Positions 54,770 to 63,816 of a stretch of DNA of 64,000 nt are shown here, piece after piece (the first letter of the stretch is position 1; the number at the start of each line of letters is the position of its first letter). The translations under genes and the position numbers were made by a program. A model generated the notes under the pieces. It saw only the letters and a program-made list of their open reading frames with translations, ran no database searches and was not told the DNA's origin. The DNA is from Holophagaceae bacterium (GTDB taxonomy: Bacteria; Acidobacteriota; Holophagae; Holophagales; Holophagaceae): the NCBI GenBank assembly GCA_025361205.1, contig JANYAS010000011.1:1-64000 (forward strand), written 5' to 3'.

Positions 54770-56299
54770 ATGTTCCTTCGTCAGTGCGAACCCCTCTCCT
54801 TCGAACGCTCCGTGCCCGGCAAGGTGGGCATGGATCTGCCGAAACTCGATGTCCCGGCCGCCCAGGACACTCGCCCCGCCCACCTCAAGCGCACCACCTT
54901 CGACGCCCTGCCCGAGCTGAGCGAGGTGGACGTCATCCACCACTTCACGCGGCTGTCCAAGTGGAACTACGGCGTGGACGACGGCATCTACCCGCTGGGT
55001 TCCTGCACCATGAAGCACAACCCCCGCCTCAACGAAAAGGTGGCCGGTTTGCCAGGCTTCACGGACAGCCACCCCATGGCGCCGGATGCCTTCGTGCAGG
55101 GCAACCTGGAGCTGCTCTACACGCTGCAGGAGTGGCTGAAGGAGATCACCGGCCTTCCCGGCGTCACGCTCCAGCCCAGTGCCGGCGCCGCCGGGGAGCT
55201 GACCGGCGTCATGCTCATCCGCGCCTACCACGTGTCCAAGGGCGCCAAACGCCGCGTCATCCTCATCCCCGACAGCGGTCACGGCACCAACCCCGCCACC
55301 GCCGCCATGGCGGGCTATGACGTGGTGGAACTGCCCTCGCGTCTCGATGGCACCATCAGCTTCGAGGACGTGACCGACCCCGTGAACGGCAAGGTGCGCA
55401 AGGGCCTGAAAACCCTCGTGACCGAACTCGGCACCGAGATCGCTGGCGCCATGATCACCAACCCCAACACGGTGGGTGTCTTTGAGTACCGCTTCAAGGA
55501 GATCAGCGATCTGCTGCACAGCGTGGACGCCCTGGTTTACATGGACGGGGCCAACATGAACGCTCTGGTGGGTGTGGCCCGTCCCGGCGATTTCGGCGTG
55601 GATGCCATGCACCTCAACCTGCACAAGACCATGTCCACCCCGCACGGCGGCGGTGGCCCCGGCGCGGGCCCCGTGTGCTGCATCGAGAAACTCATTCCGT
55701 TCCTGCCGGTGCCCGTGGTCCTGCGCGACACCGTAAAGGTGGGTGAGGGCGAGGTGCCCAAGCACAGCTACCGCCTGGACTGGAACCGCCCCCAGAGCAT
55801 GGGCAAGGTGCACACTTTCTATGGCAACTTCGGAATCCTGGTGCGGGCCATGACCTACTGCCTGAGCCACGGCTCCGACGGGCTGAAGGAGGCCACCCTC
55901 CGTGCCATCGTGAACGCCAACTACATCCGCGTCCGGCTGAAGGGCGCCTATGCCCTGCACATTGATTCGCCCAGCCTGCACGAGGTGGTCTTCAGCGATA
56001 CGATCCAGGCCAAGCACGATGTCCACACCCTGGACATCGCCAAGCGCCTCATCGACTACGGCTACCATCCGCCCACGATCTACTTCCCCATGATCGTGCC
56101 CGGCGCGCTGATGATCGAACCCACCGAAAGCGAAGGCAAGGACGAGCTGGACGCCTTCTGCGACACGATGCTTGCCATCGCCGAAGAGGCCGAGGAGAAT
56201 CCAGAACTCCTGCACCAGGCCCCGACCCTGGCCCCCCTGCGCCGCATGGACGAAACCACGGCCGCCCGGAAGCCCGTGCTGCGGTGGGTGAAGGGGTAG
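54770..56299 (+). CDS. gcvPB: Glycine dehydrogenase (decarboxylating) subunit 2
   Basis: C-terminal half of the split P-protein, 509 residues, which holds the PLP site. SCTMKHNPRLNEKV, PSAGAAGELTGVMLIRAYH, DSGHGTNPATAAMAGY and the PLP Lys in LNLHKTMSTPHGGGGPG are family blocks. The arrangement with gcvPA is interrupted by mntA-hepT. It ends at a strong terminator. Confidence 0.96.
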   Translation: MFLRQCEPLSFERSVPGKVGMDLPKLDVPAAQDTRPAHLKRTTFDALPELSEVDVIHHFTRLSKWNYGVDDGIYPLGSCTMKHNPRLNEKVAGLPGFTDSHPMAPDAFVQGNLELLYTLQEWLKEITGLPGVTLQPSAGAAGELTGVMLIRAYHVSKGAKRRVILIPDSGHGTNPATAAMAGYDVVELPSRLDGTISFEDVTDPVNGKVRKGLKTLVTELGTEIAGAMITNPNTVGVFEYRFKEISDLLHSVDALVYMDGANMNALVGVARPGDFGVDAMHLNLHKTMSTPHGGGGPGAGPVCCIEKLIPFLPVPVVLRDTVKVGEGEVPKHSYRLDWNRPQSMGKVHTFYGNFGILVRAMTYCLSHGSDGLKEATLRAIVNANYIRVRLKGAYALHIDSPSLHEVVFSDTIQAKHDVHTLDIAKRLIDYGYHPPTIYFPMIVPGALMIEPTESEGKDELDAFCDTMLAIAEEAEENPELLHQAPTLAPLRRMDETTAARKPVLRWVKG

Positions 56300-56310
56300 T
56301 CCCCTCTGCG

Positions 56311-56342
56311 CAAAAAAGCGGGCCAAATGGCCCGCGTTTTTG
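56311..56342. terminator. Bidirectional rho-independent terminator after gcvPB
   Basis: GCGGGCC (56318-56324) pairs with GGCCCGC (56329-56335) around AAAT, with an A-run before and a T-run after, so it can work on both strands. Confidence 0.9.
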
Positions 56343-56411
56343 CGCTAGTATCCGCCTTCAGCGGAGAGCGATTCATACCAACGAGCGTTCAGAACGAAAG
56401 AAATGGCAAAT

Positions 56412-56494
56412 TCACCACCAAGGCGCCAAGGGCACCAAGAAGTGCATCGATATTGGCTTTCGCTATTCTTGGTGCCTTGGTGTCTCGGTGGTGA
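56412..56494. repeat. Palindromic intergenic repeat with CACCAAG units
   Basis: Arms 56412-56441 and 56466-56494 are imperfect inverted repeats, each built of tandem CACCAAGG-like units, around a 24-base centre. It lies between gcvPB and modC. Confidence 0.75.
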
Positions 56495-56522
56495 TCCTTA
56501 TCTTTTTGAATGCGAATCCGTA

Positions 56523-57617
56523 TCAATCGTGCGGGATCAGGTGCACGGCTGCGGCCTTCAGAATGACGCAGACCTGATCGCCTTCGGTCAGGCCCAGGTC
56601 ATGACAGGCCTGGCGCGTGACGAGGGCTTCCAGGGGGAAGCCACAGTCGAGGCCGATCCGCAGGAGGGAGCCCTCGGGCTGCAGGCTGGTGATGCGGGCG
56701 GGCAGGCGGTTGCGGGCCGTGGATTCGGCCCCGGGTCCGCAGCCGCGCTCCACGGCCACATCCTCGCCCCGGATGCACACGAAAGCCTGGTGGCCCAGGC
56801 CGCCGGGATCCGCCGCCAGGATCCGGGCGGGTCCCACGGCCACGGTGGCCAAGCCGTCGATCACGGATTCCACGCGACCCCGCACTACCGTTTCCACGCC
56901 CAGGATGCGCGCCACCGCCGGGTCCGTGGGCCGATCGAAGACCTGCTGGATGTCGCCGCTTTGGCAGACGCGGCCCTGGTCCATCACCACGAGGCGGTCC
57001 CCAAGGTGGAGGGCTTCGGCGCGATCGTGGGTCACCAGCACCGTGGGAATGTCCAGCGTGCGGAGCAGCTCACGCAGCTCCTTGCGAAGCCGCAGCTGCG
57101 AAGGGTGGTCCAGGGCCGACAGGGGTTCGTCCAGGAGCAGCAGCCGTGGCTGGGGCGCCAGAGCCCGGCCCAGCGCCACCCGTTGCTGCTCCCCCCCAGA
57201 GAGTCCACCCGGTTGCCGGTCTCCAAGGCCCTCAAGGTCGAGCAGCGTCAGGAGCTGTTCCACGCGCATTGACCGCTCTCCATGGGACAGCAACATCAGG
57301 CCGTAACTCAGGTTGGCGGCCACGCTCAGGTGCGGGAAGAGGCTGTAGGCCTGGGGAAGAAAGCCCAGGTTCCGATTCTGGGGAGGGCGGTGGATGCCGC
57401 GGGCGGCATCAGACCAACAAACTCCGCCCATATGGATGGAGCCGCGATGGGCCCGTTCCAGGCCGGCAAGCAAGCGCAGGGCGGTAGTCTTGCCGGAGCC
57501 GGAGGGGCCGAACAGCACCGTCACCGAAAACCCGGGCCCCGGAATCTCGAAGCGCGCTTCGACGGTGATCCCGTTTGAGAACTGACGCTCGGCGTCGCAG
57601 GTCAGATGAGCGTCCAC
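56523..57617 (-). CDS. modC: Molybdate ABC transporter ATP-binding protein
   Basis: ATPase of 364 residues. Walker A is GPSGSGKTT, the Q-loop is LGFLPQAYSLFPHLSV, the signature is LSGGEQQRVALGRAL, Walker B is LLLLDEPLSALD and the His switch is VLVTHDR. A C-terminal molybdate-binding (MOP) region follows at about 250-364. The start is GTG 57617 because AGAGGA sits five bases upstream and the family N-terminus starts there; it overlaps modB by 16 bases. The longer frame upstream is antisense-like sequence of modB. Confidence 0.93.
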   Translation of the reverse strand: MDAHLTCDAERQFSNGITVEARFEIPGPGFSVTVLFGPSGSGKTTALRLLAGLERAHRGSIHMGGVCWSDAARGIHRPPQNRNLGFLPQAYSLFPHLSVAANLSYGLMLLSHGERSMRVEQLLTLLDLEGLGDRQPGGLSGGEQQRVALGRALAPQPRLLLLDEPLSALDHPSQLRLRKELRELLRTLDIPTVLVTHDRAEALHLGDRLVVMDQGRVCQSGDIQQVFDRPTDPAVARILGVETVVRGRVESVIDGLATVAVGPARILAADPGGLGHQAFVCIRGEDVAVERGCGPGAESTARNRLPARITSLQPEGSLLRIGLDCGFPLEALVTRQACHDLGLTEGDQVCVILKAAAVHLIPHD

Positions 57618-58276
57618 GGCTTCCTCTGATGGCGCCGCAGGGCGTAGGTGAAGGCGAGCACCAGGAACGACACGCCCAGCAGCAGCGCCGCGGTGCGGGC
57701 CGCCGGGGCGTAGTCCATGGCCTGCACCTGGTCGTAGATGGCGATGCTCACCGTGCGCGTGCGGCCGGGCAGGTTGCCTCCCACCATGAGTACCACGCCG
57801 AATTCGCCCAGGGTGTGGGCGAAGCTGAGCACCAGGCCCGTGAGGATACCCGCCCAGGAGAGGGGCGCGATCACGCGGAAAAAGGTGCGGAAGCGGGACA
57901 CGCCGAGGCACCAGGAGGCCTCGATCAGTCCCCGGTCCACTGAAGCGAAGGCCGCCGCCAGGGGCTGAACCATGAAAGGCAGGCTGTAGAGCACGGAGGC
58001 GATGAGCAGGCCTTCGAAGGAGAACGGCAGGGTGTGGCCGAAGAGGCGCTCCCAGGCCCGGCCCAGGGGGTGGCGCGGACCCATGGCCAGCAGCAGGTAG
58101 AAGCCCAGCACCGTGGGGGGCAGTACCAGGGGCATGGCCACGACCGCCTCCACCAGGAACTTCCAGGGCCGCGGCGAGAAGGCCAGCCAGTAGGCCAAGG
58201 GCAGACCGATGATGAGCAGCACCAGGGTGGTGAGCGAGGCGAGCCAGAGGCTCAGGCGGATGGCCTCCCAGTCCAT
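57602..58276 (-). CDS. modB: Molybdate ABC transporter permease
   Basis: Inner-membrane permease of 224 residues with about five membrane segments. VEAVVAMPLVLPPTVLGFYLL and the EAA loop GLIEASWCLGVSRFRTFFRVIAPLSWAGILTG, then FAHTLGEFGVVLMVGG, are typical of ModB. ATG 58276 overlaps the modA stop by one base (ATGA read as TGATG). Confidence 0.95.
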   Translation of the reverse strand: MDWEAIRLSLWLASLTTLVLLIIGLPLAYWLAFSPRPWKFLVEAVVAMPLVLPPTVLGFYLLLAMGPRHPLGRAWERLFGHTLPFSFEGLLIASVLYSLPFMVQPLAAAFASVDRGLIEASWCLGVSRFRTFFRVIAPLSWAGILTGLVLSFAHTLGEFGVVLMVGGNLPGRTRTVSIAIYDQVQAMDYAPAARTAALLLGVSFLVLAFTYALRRHQRKPWTLI

Positions 58277-59046
58277 CAGTGGGGTTCCGTGGTGAAGCCG
58301 TACCTGTGGAGCATCGACTTGCCCGCCGGTGAGCGCAGGAAGTCGCGGAAGGCCAGGGCGGCAGCCCTGTCTCGGGCGTGGTTCAGGATCACGCCGCCCT
58401 GGTCCAGGGGCGGGTGGGCGCCCTCCGGCACCTCCCACATTCGGCCCGCGGCTGTCATCGCGGGAGCCTTGGCCAGGGACAAGGCGAGGATGCCGATGTC
58501 GGCGGCTCCGGTCTGTACGAACTGAGCGGTCTGGGCGATGTTCTCGCCGAAGACGAGGCGCGGCTTCACCGCCGCCAGCAGGCCCAGCTTGACCAGGGCC
58601 GCCTCAGCGGCCCGGCCGTAGGGCGCGTGGCGGGGGTTGGCCATGGCCACCTTCTTTGCCGCGGGGTGCAGCAGGGCCTGCATACCGAGCTGCTCCACGG
58701 GAATGGGCGAATTCTTCGGCACCCACAGCACCAGGCGGCCCCGGCTGTAGAGGAATTCTGTGCTCCCATCGGCAAGGCCGGCGTCCACCAGTTTCTTCGG
58801 ATAGGTGATGTCCGCCGATAGGAAGAGGTCGAAGGGTGCCTTGTTCACAAGCTGGGCGTAGAAGTTTCCTGAGGAACCGTAGGTGATGGACAGCTCGATT
58901 TCAGGATGCATTCCGGCGAAGGCCTCTTTCACCTCGACCAGGGCGAACTGCAGATCCGCCGCCGCGGCGACGGTGAGGGTGCGCGGGGGGGCGGCCCAGC
59001 AGGCCAAAGTCAGCAGACTGGCAACCAGGCCTTTGAATCGGATCAT
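58276..59046 (-). CDS. modA: Molybdate-binding periplasmic protein
   Basis: Substrate-binding protein of 256 residues with signal peptide (GLVASLLTLACWAAP). AAAADLQFALVEVKEAF, ITYGSSGNFYAQLVNKAPFDLFLSAD and VVFGENIAQTAQFVQTGAADIG-like sequence (FGENIAQTAQFVQTGAADIG) fit ModA. ATG 59046 is preceded by GGGAGG. First gene of modABC. No molybdenum cofactor riboswitch was recognised upstream. Confidence 0.94.
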   Translation of the reverse strand: MIRFKGLVASLLTLACWAAPPRTLTVAAAADLQFALVEVKEAFAGMHPEIELSITYGSSGNFYAQLVNKAPFDLFLSADITYPKKLVDAGLADGSTEFLYSRGRLVLWVPKNSPIPVEQLGMQALLHPAAKKVAMANPRHAPYGRAAEAALVKLGLLAAVKPRLVFGENIAQTAQFVQTGAADIGILALSLAKAPAMTAAGRMWEVPEGAHPPLDQGGVILNHARDRAAALAFRDFLRSPAGKSMLHRYGFTTEPH

Positions 59047-59180
59047 GAGCCTCCCAGGTGCCCCGGAACGGGGACGCCTCCATGGTGCCAGAGCGCCCGG
59101 GTCCTCCGCGCCGGAGCCGGGCATTCCCTGGGTCTAAATCGTCCGGGCGGCGGCACAATAGAGGGTTCCCTGGAGCCCCC

Positions 59181-60968
59181 ATGCGCCTCATGCCTGCCCT
59201 GATCCTCACCCTTCCCCTTATGGCCCAGGTGGCGGCCCCCACCCAGGGGCCTCTTCAGGAGCGCGCCGACCGGTTCCTGCAGCTGGCCAACGCGGGCTAC
59301 CAGGCCCTGTACTACGTCAATTCCGAGGCCAGCTGGGCCGCCACCACGGATGTGAAGCCCGAGCACGACGCCGCCGCCGAGTGGGCCGGCAAGTCGCTGG
59401 CCGCCTTCACGGGCAACCCGACGCTCCTCAAGGAGGCCAAATACCTGCTCTCCCGCAAGGCCGAACTCAGCGAAGTGAGCGTTCGCCAGCTGCAGCGCAT
59501 CCTTCTGATGCCCTACATGGCCGAGGGGCCCATGACCAACCCGGCCCTCACCGCCGAGCGCATCGTCGCGGAGACCCGCCAGGCCAGCCTGCTGAATGGC
59601 TATGTCTTCCAGATGGACGGCAGGCCCATCAGCGCCAACCAGATCGATGACCTGCTGGCCAAGAGCAGCGATCTGCCCGAGCGCCTCAAGGTGTGGGAGC
59701 TCTCCAAGGAGATCGGCCCCGTGCTGAAGCCGGGCCTGGTGAAGCTCCGCGACCTGCGCAACGGCGTGGCCCGGGAACTGGGCCATGCGGACTACTTCAG
59801 CCTGCAGGCAGCGCGCTACGACCTGAGTACCGAGGAACTCATGGCCTACAACCGCCGGTTCCTCCAGGAGCTGCGGCCCCTCTACCTCCAGCTGCACACC
59901 TGGGTGAAGTACGAAATGGCGAAGAAGTACGGGCAGCCCGTGCCGAAGGTGATCCCCGCCCACTGGATCAACAACCGCTGGAGCCAGAACTGGACGGGCT
60001 TCGTGGCCGCCGTGGACTTCGATCCCTACTTCAAGGGCTGGCAGCCGGAACGCATCGTCAAGACGGCCGAGGCCTTCTACACGGGCCTGGGCTTCGACCC
60101 GCTGCCGGCCACCTTCTGGGCCAAATCGGATCTCTATCCTGTGCAGCCCGGCGACCCCCGCAAGAAGAACAGCCACGCCTCCTGCTCCCACCTGGACCTG
60201 GACAAAGACATCCGCTCCCTCATGAGCGTGGAATCCAACTACCAGTGGTTCGAGACCGCGCACCACGAGCTGGGCCACGGCTACTACTTCATGAGCTACT
60301 CCACTCCCGGCGTGCCGCCCCTGCTGCGGGAGGGCGCCAACCCCAGCTTCCACGAGGGCGTGGGCGAGCTCATCGCCCTGGCCACGCGCCAGATCCCCTA
60401 CCTCAAGGGCGCCGGGGTGCTGCCGGCCGACTACAAAGTGGACGAGATGCAGGTGCTGCTGAATGATGCCTTGGAGGTGGCCATCCCCTTCATGTTCTGG
60501 GCCTGCGGCACCATGCCCGAATGGGAAGCCGACTTCTACACGAAGGGGCTGCCCGCCGACCAGATGAACGCCCGCTGGTGGAAGCACGTCCGCGACCTCC
60601 AGGGCGTGGAGCCGCCCAGTCCCCGGGGCGAGGGGTTCTGCGACGCCGCCACCAAGACCCACATCACCGACAATCCCGCCTACTACTACAGCTATGGCTG
60701 GGCCACGGTCTTCAAGTTCCAGCTGCACGACCACATCGCCCGGAAAATCCTCCACCAGGATCCCCGCGCCACCAACTACGCCGGCCACAAGGAAGTGGGC
60801 GCCTTCCTGAAGCAGATCCTGGCCAAGGGCGCCACCGAGGACTGGCGTAAGGTGCTGAAGGACGCCACCGGAGAAGATCTCTCCACCCGCGCCATGATGG
60901 CGTATTTCAAACCCCTGATGGCCTGGCTCGAGCAGCAGAACAAGGGCCGGCAGATCGGCTGGGATTAG
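59181..60968 (+). CDS. M2 family (ACE-like) zinc peptidyl-dipeptidase
   Basis: Secreted or periplasmic peptidase of 595 residues with signal peptide (MRLMPALILTLPLMAQ). The zinc motif HHELGHGYY (about 360-368, HExxH) and the third ligand in SFHEGVGEL mark family M2, the family of animal angiotensin-converting enzyme. KNSHASCSHLDL and WWKHVRDLQGV also match. It cuts dipeptides from peptide C-ends; substrates in bacteria are unknown. It is followed three bases later by hslO. Confidence 0.92.
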   Translation: MRLMPALILTLPLMAQVAAPTQGPLQERADRFLQLANAGYQALYYVNSEASWAATTDVKPEHDAAAEWAGKSLAAFTGNPTLLKEAKYLLSRKAELSEVSVRQLQRILLMPYMAEGPMTNPALTAERIVAETRQASLLNGYVFQMDGRPISANQIDDLLAKSSDLPERLKVWELSKEIGPVLKPGLVKLRDLRNGVARELGHADYFSLQAARYDLSTEELMAYNRRFLQELRPLYLQLHTWVKYEMAKKYGQPVPKVIPAHWINNRWSQNWTGFVAAVDFDPYFKGWQPERIVKTAEAFYTGLGFDPLPATFWAKSDLYPVQPGDPRKKNSHASCSHLDLDKDIRSLMSVESNYQWFETAHHELGHGYYFMSYSTPGVPPLLREGANPSFHEGVGELIALATRQIPYLKGAGVLPADYKVDEMQVLLNDALEVAIPFMFWACGTMPEWEADFYTKGLPADQMNARWWKHVRDLQGVEPPSPRGEGFCDAATKTHITDNPAYYYSYGWATVFKFQLHDHIARKILHQDPRATNYAGHKEVGAFLKQILAKGATEDWRKVLKDATGEDLSTRAMMAYFKPLMAWLEQQNKGRQIGWD

Positions 60969-60970
60969 GC

Positions 60971-61807
60971 ATGACCGACGCCGTGCCCCAGGCCAGGGTG
61001 CTGAAGTCCCTCACCCGGGACCAGCACATCCGGCTTTCCTCGCTGGACGCCAGCCCGTTGTGGGATGCGGTCCGGCGCGGGCATCCGCACCTGGATCCGG
61101 GGGCCTGCGCCTGCCTCACGGAGCTGCTGTCCGCCACGGCCCTCCTGCAGAGCCGCACCCTCTTCGCCGAGCGGCTCCAGCTGCTGGTGAAGGGGGCGGG
61201 CCGGGCCAAGGCCGTGGTGACGGACTGCTGGCCCGACGGCACCCTGCGCGGCGTGCTGGACCTCGGTGCCCCGGAAGCTTCCGAATGGATCGCCGCCCCC
61301 GGGGTGTTCCAGGTCATGCGGTCCAATGCCACGGGTCAGCCCTACGTGGGGCACCTGCCGCTGGTGGAGGGCGGCATCCAGGTGCAGGTGGAGCACTACC
61401 TGCAACAGTCGGAGCAGATCCAGGCCAGCCTCACCCTGTGGTGCGATCCGGGCACTGGCGAGGCGGGGGGCCTGCTGGTGGAGCCGCTGCCCGGCTGCCC
61501 CCCGGACCGCCTGGCGCGCCTCGTCCAGGCCATCGAAGGCCTGGAGGTGGTGCCCCTCTGGGAGCGCACGCCGGACTTCCTGGCCCACTGGATTTCTCAG
61601 GGTGACGGGGCCGACGAACAGGCCGCCACGGTCCTCTATTACCGTTGCCGCTGCACCCGCGAAGCCCTGCTGGAAACCCTGCGGCACTTCCCGGCGGAAC
61701 AGAAGGCGGATTTGTTCAAGGAACCGGGCCCGGTGGAGGTCCGCTGCGACTACTGCGGGGCCCTCTACCCCATCACCCGCGAGGATCTGCAGCCGGGGAA
61801 GGCCTGA
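60971..61807 (+). CDS. hslO: Redox-regulated chaperone Hsp33
   Basis: Cytoplasmic holdase of 278 residues that is activated by oxidation. The zinc-binding cysteines are present: Cys226 and Cys228 (CxC) and Cys259 and Cys262 (CDYCG). The N-terminal domain lies at about 10-200. ATG 60971 follows the peptidase stop by two bases; it overlaps the next gene by one base. Confidence 0.94.
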   Translation: MTDAVPQARVLKSLTRDQHIRLSSLDASPLWDAVRRGHPHLDPGACACLTELLSATALLQSRTLFAERLQLLVKGAGRAKAVVTDCWPDGTLRGVLDLGAPEASEWIAAPGVFQVMRSNATGQPYVGHLPLVEGGIQVQVEHYLQQSEQIQASLTLWCDPGTGEAGGLLVEPLPGCPPDRLARLVQAIEGLEVVPLWERTPDFLAHWISQGDGADEQAATVLYYRCRCTREALLETLRHFPAEQKADLFKEPGPVEVRCDYCGALYPITREDLQPGKA

Positions 61808-62526
61808 TGGCGGCCCGCGTGGCCATCGCCGAACGGGGCCGGCCCCTGGGCTCGCCGTTCTCGGTATGGCTGAATTTCCGCCTCGTGCCCTTCCTTATGG
61901 CGGGTCTGTCCAAGCTCTGGTCGTACACCTTGCGGGTGCGCCGGGAGGGCCTCGAAGCGGTGGAGGACCTCGTCGCCCGGGACCAGCGGTTCATCCTCAC
62001 CTTCTGGCACCGGCGCCTCTTCATGATGCCCCTGGCCTATCCCTTCCGCCGCCGCGTCGCCCGGGGCAAGGCCTGGGGCGTGGCCATTCTTTCCAGCGAT
62101 AGCCGGGACGGCGAGCGCAGCGCCGCCACTTGGCGCTGGTTCGGCATCCACGCCGTGCGCGGCACCGCCAGCGACGACGGCGCCCGTGCCCTGGTGCGCA
62201 TGATCCAGGCCGTGCGCCAGGGCTGGGACTTCGGCATCACCCCCGACGGCCCCCGAGGACCGCTCATGGAGCTGAAGCCCGGCACCGTGGCCCTGGCCCG
62301 CAAAACCGGCGCCTGGATCGTCCCCGTGAGCCTGGCCTTCGACCGCAGCTTCGAGCTGAAGACCTGGGACCGCATGGTGATCCCGTACCCGTTTGCCACG
62401 TGCGTGATCAAGTACGGCACCCCCTACCAGCTTCCGCCAAAGGCGGAAGATAACGCTGAAGGCGAACGCCTTCAATTCCAGATGGACGCATTGGAGCGTT
62501 GGGCCGAAGGAGTCTTCCGTGACTGA
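61807..62526 (+). CDS. DUF374 lysophospholipid acyltransferase-like protein
   Basis: Protein of 239 residues. ILTFWHRRLFMMPLAYPF, ILSSDSRDGE, RGTASDDGARAL and FGITPDGPRGPLMELKPGTVALARKTGAWIVPV are hallmarks of DUF374 proteins, related to LpxL-type acyltransferases; they probably act on lipid A or phospholipids at the inner membrane. It overlaps hslO by one base and queC by eight bases. Confidence 0.85.
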   Translation: MAARVAIAERGRPLGSPFSVWLNFRLVPFLMAGLSKLWSYTLRVRREGLEAVEDLVARDQRFILTFWHRRLFMMPLAYPFRRRVARGKAWGVAILSSDSRDGERSAATWRWFGIHAVRGTASDDGARALVRMIQAVRQGWDFGITPDGPRGPLMELKPGTVALARKTGAWIVPVSLAFDRSFELKTWDRMVIPYPFATCVIKYGTPYQLPPKAEDNAEGERLQFQMDALERWAEGVFRD

Positions 62527-63217
62527 GCTGGCCGTGGTCTCCCTCTCCGGCGGCATGGATTCCTGCGTGACCGCCGCCATCGCCAAGGCCGAAGGCTTCG
62601 AGCTGGCCTTGCTCCACGCGGACTACGGCCAGCGTACTCAAGCGCGAGAAAGGCAAGCCTTTCGCGATATCGCGGACTTCTACGGCGTCCCGGCCTCGCG
62701 GCGGCTCATCATCGCCTTCGACACCCTCAAGGCCATCGGCGGTTCGGCCCTCACCGACCTCTCCATCGCCCTGCCCGAAGGCGACCTGGACCGGCCCGGC
62801 GTGCCCGTGAGCTACGTCCCCTTCCGCAACGCGCACCTGCTGGCCACCTGTGTGAGCTGGGCCGAGGTGCTGGGCGCCACGGCCATCTTCGTGGGCTTCG
62901 TGGAGGAGGACGGCAGCGGCTACCCCGACTGCCGGCAGGCCTTCCTGAAGAGCTTCGAGCAAACCGCGAACCTGGGCACCAAACCCGAGACCCACCTGAC
63001 CTTCCACGCCCCGCTCATCCACCTCCGCAAGGCCGACATCGTGCGGAAGGGCCGCGAACTGGGTGCCCCCCTGCACCTCAGTTGGTCCTGCTACCAGGGC
63101 GAACTTGAAGCCTGTGGCCACTGCGATTCCTGCCACCTGCGCCTGCGCGGGTTCAAGGAGGCGGGATTAATCGACCCCATTCCTTACGCGTTCATTCCTG
63201 AAAACTTGAAAATTTAA
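62519..63217 (+). CDS. queC: 7-cyano-7-deazaguanine synthase
   Basis: Makes preQ0 from carboxydeazaguanine and ammonia in queuosine synthesis; 232 residues from GTG 62519. The ATP pyrophosphatase loop is SLSGGMDSC (8-16), and the C-terminal zinc cysteines are in SWSCYQGELEACGHCDSCH. It overlaps the preceding gene and precedes queF across a palindromic repeat. Confidence 0.96.
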   Translation: MTELAVVSLSGGMDSCVTAAIAKAEGFELALLHADYGQRTQARERQAFRDIADFYGVPASRRLIIAFDTLKAIGGSALTDLSIALPEGDLDRPGVPVSYVPFRNAHLLATCVSWAEVLGATAIFVGFVEEDGSGYPDCRQAFLKSFEQTANLGTKPETHLTFHAPLIHLRKADIVRKGRELGAPLHLSWSCYQGELEACGHCDSCHLRLRGFKEAGLIDPIPYAFIPENLKI

Positions 63218-63289
63218 CCGCAGATGTCGCAGATGAGCGCAGATGAAAACGTCTGAAATCCATCTGCGCAATCTGCGACATCTGCGGTT
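63216..63289. repeat. Palindromic intergenic repeat with CGCAGAT units
   Basis: Arms 63216-63245 and 63261-63289 are inverted repeats built of GCAGATG-like tandem units, around a 15-base centre. It begins inside the queC stop codon. Confidence 0.8.
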
Positions 63290-63306
63290 TCAAATCAGAG
63301 GTTTAA

Positions 63307-63720
63307 ATGGCCACGAAGAAGACCCCCAAAGCATCGCTGCCCGACCCGTTGCCCAAGTTTGTGGTCACGCGGCCCACAGGGCAGCTCGACACGTTCACGA
63401 GTCCGCGGCCGGGCCGTTCCTTCACCATCACCTTTGAGACGGAGGAATTCACCTGCCTCTGCCCGCTCACGGGACAGCCGGACTTCGCCAAGCTGCGCAT
63501 CCTCTACCAGCCCGACCAGCTGTGCGTGGAGTCGAAATCGCTGAAGCTCTACCTTTGGAGCTTTCGCGACCAGGGCGCCTTCCACGAGGCCGTCACCAAC
63601 CAGATCCTCGACGACCTGGTGAAGGCCACGCAGCCCCAATGGATGCGCATCGAAGGTGATTTCCTTATCCGAGGCGGCATCCGGACTCTGGTGGTGGCGG
63701 AACATGGCAAGAAGCATTAG
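63307..63720 (+). CDS. queF: NADPH-dependent 7-cyano-7-deazaguanine reductase
   Basis: Reduces preQ0 to preQ1 in queuosine synthesis; 137 residues, the short single-domain (YkvM-like) type. The catalytic Cys52 is in [12 protein letters not shown], with Asp59; [20 protein letters not shown] holds the substrate-binding Glu. ATG 63307 follows AGAGG at five-base spacing. The stop overlaps the next palindrome. Confidence 0.97.
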   Translation: MATKKTPKASLPDPLPKFVVTRPTGQLDTFTSPRPGRSFTITFETEEFTCLCPLTGQPDFAKLRILYQPDQLCVESKSLKLYLWSFRDQGAFHEAVTNQILDDLVKATQPQWMRIEGDFLIRGGIRTLVVAEHGKKH

Positions 63721-63796
63721 CCACGGATGAACACAGATGAACACAGATAGAAAACCTCAGTTCGTGTTCCGTGTTCATCCGTGTTCATCTGTGGCT
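63719..63796. repeat. Palindromic intergenic repeat with GATGAACACA units
   Basis: Arms 63719-63748 and 63767-63796 are inverted repeats built of GATGAACACAG/GG tandem units, with an 18-base centre. It begins within the queF stop codon and ends 20 bases before folK. Confidence 0.8.
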
Positions 63797-63816
63797 TCTT
63801 CTGACTGTTTCTCTCG

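Noticed and set aside
59047-59180. A molybdenum cofactor riboswitch upstream of modA
   Set aside because: The stretch has GC-rich inverted repeats but no recognisable conserved aptamer blocks.
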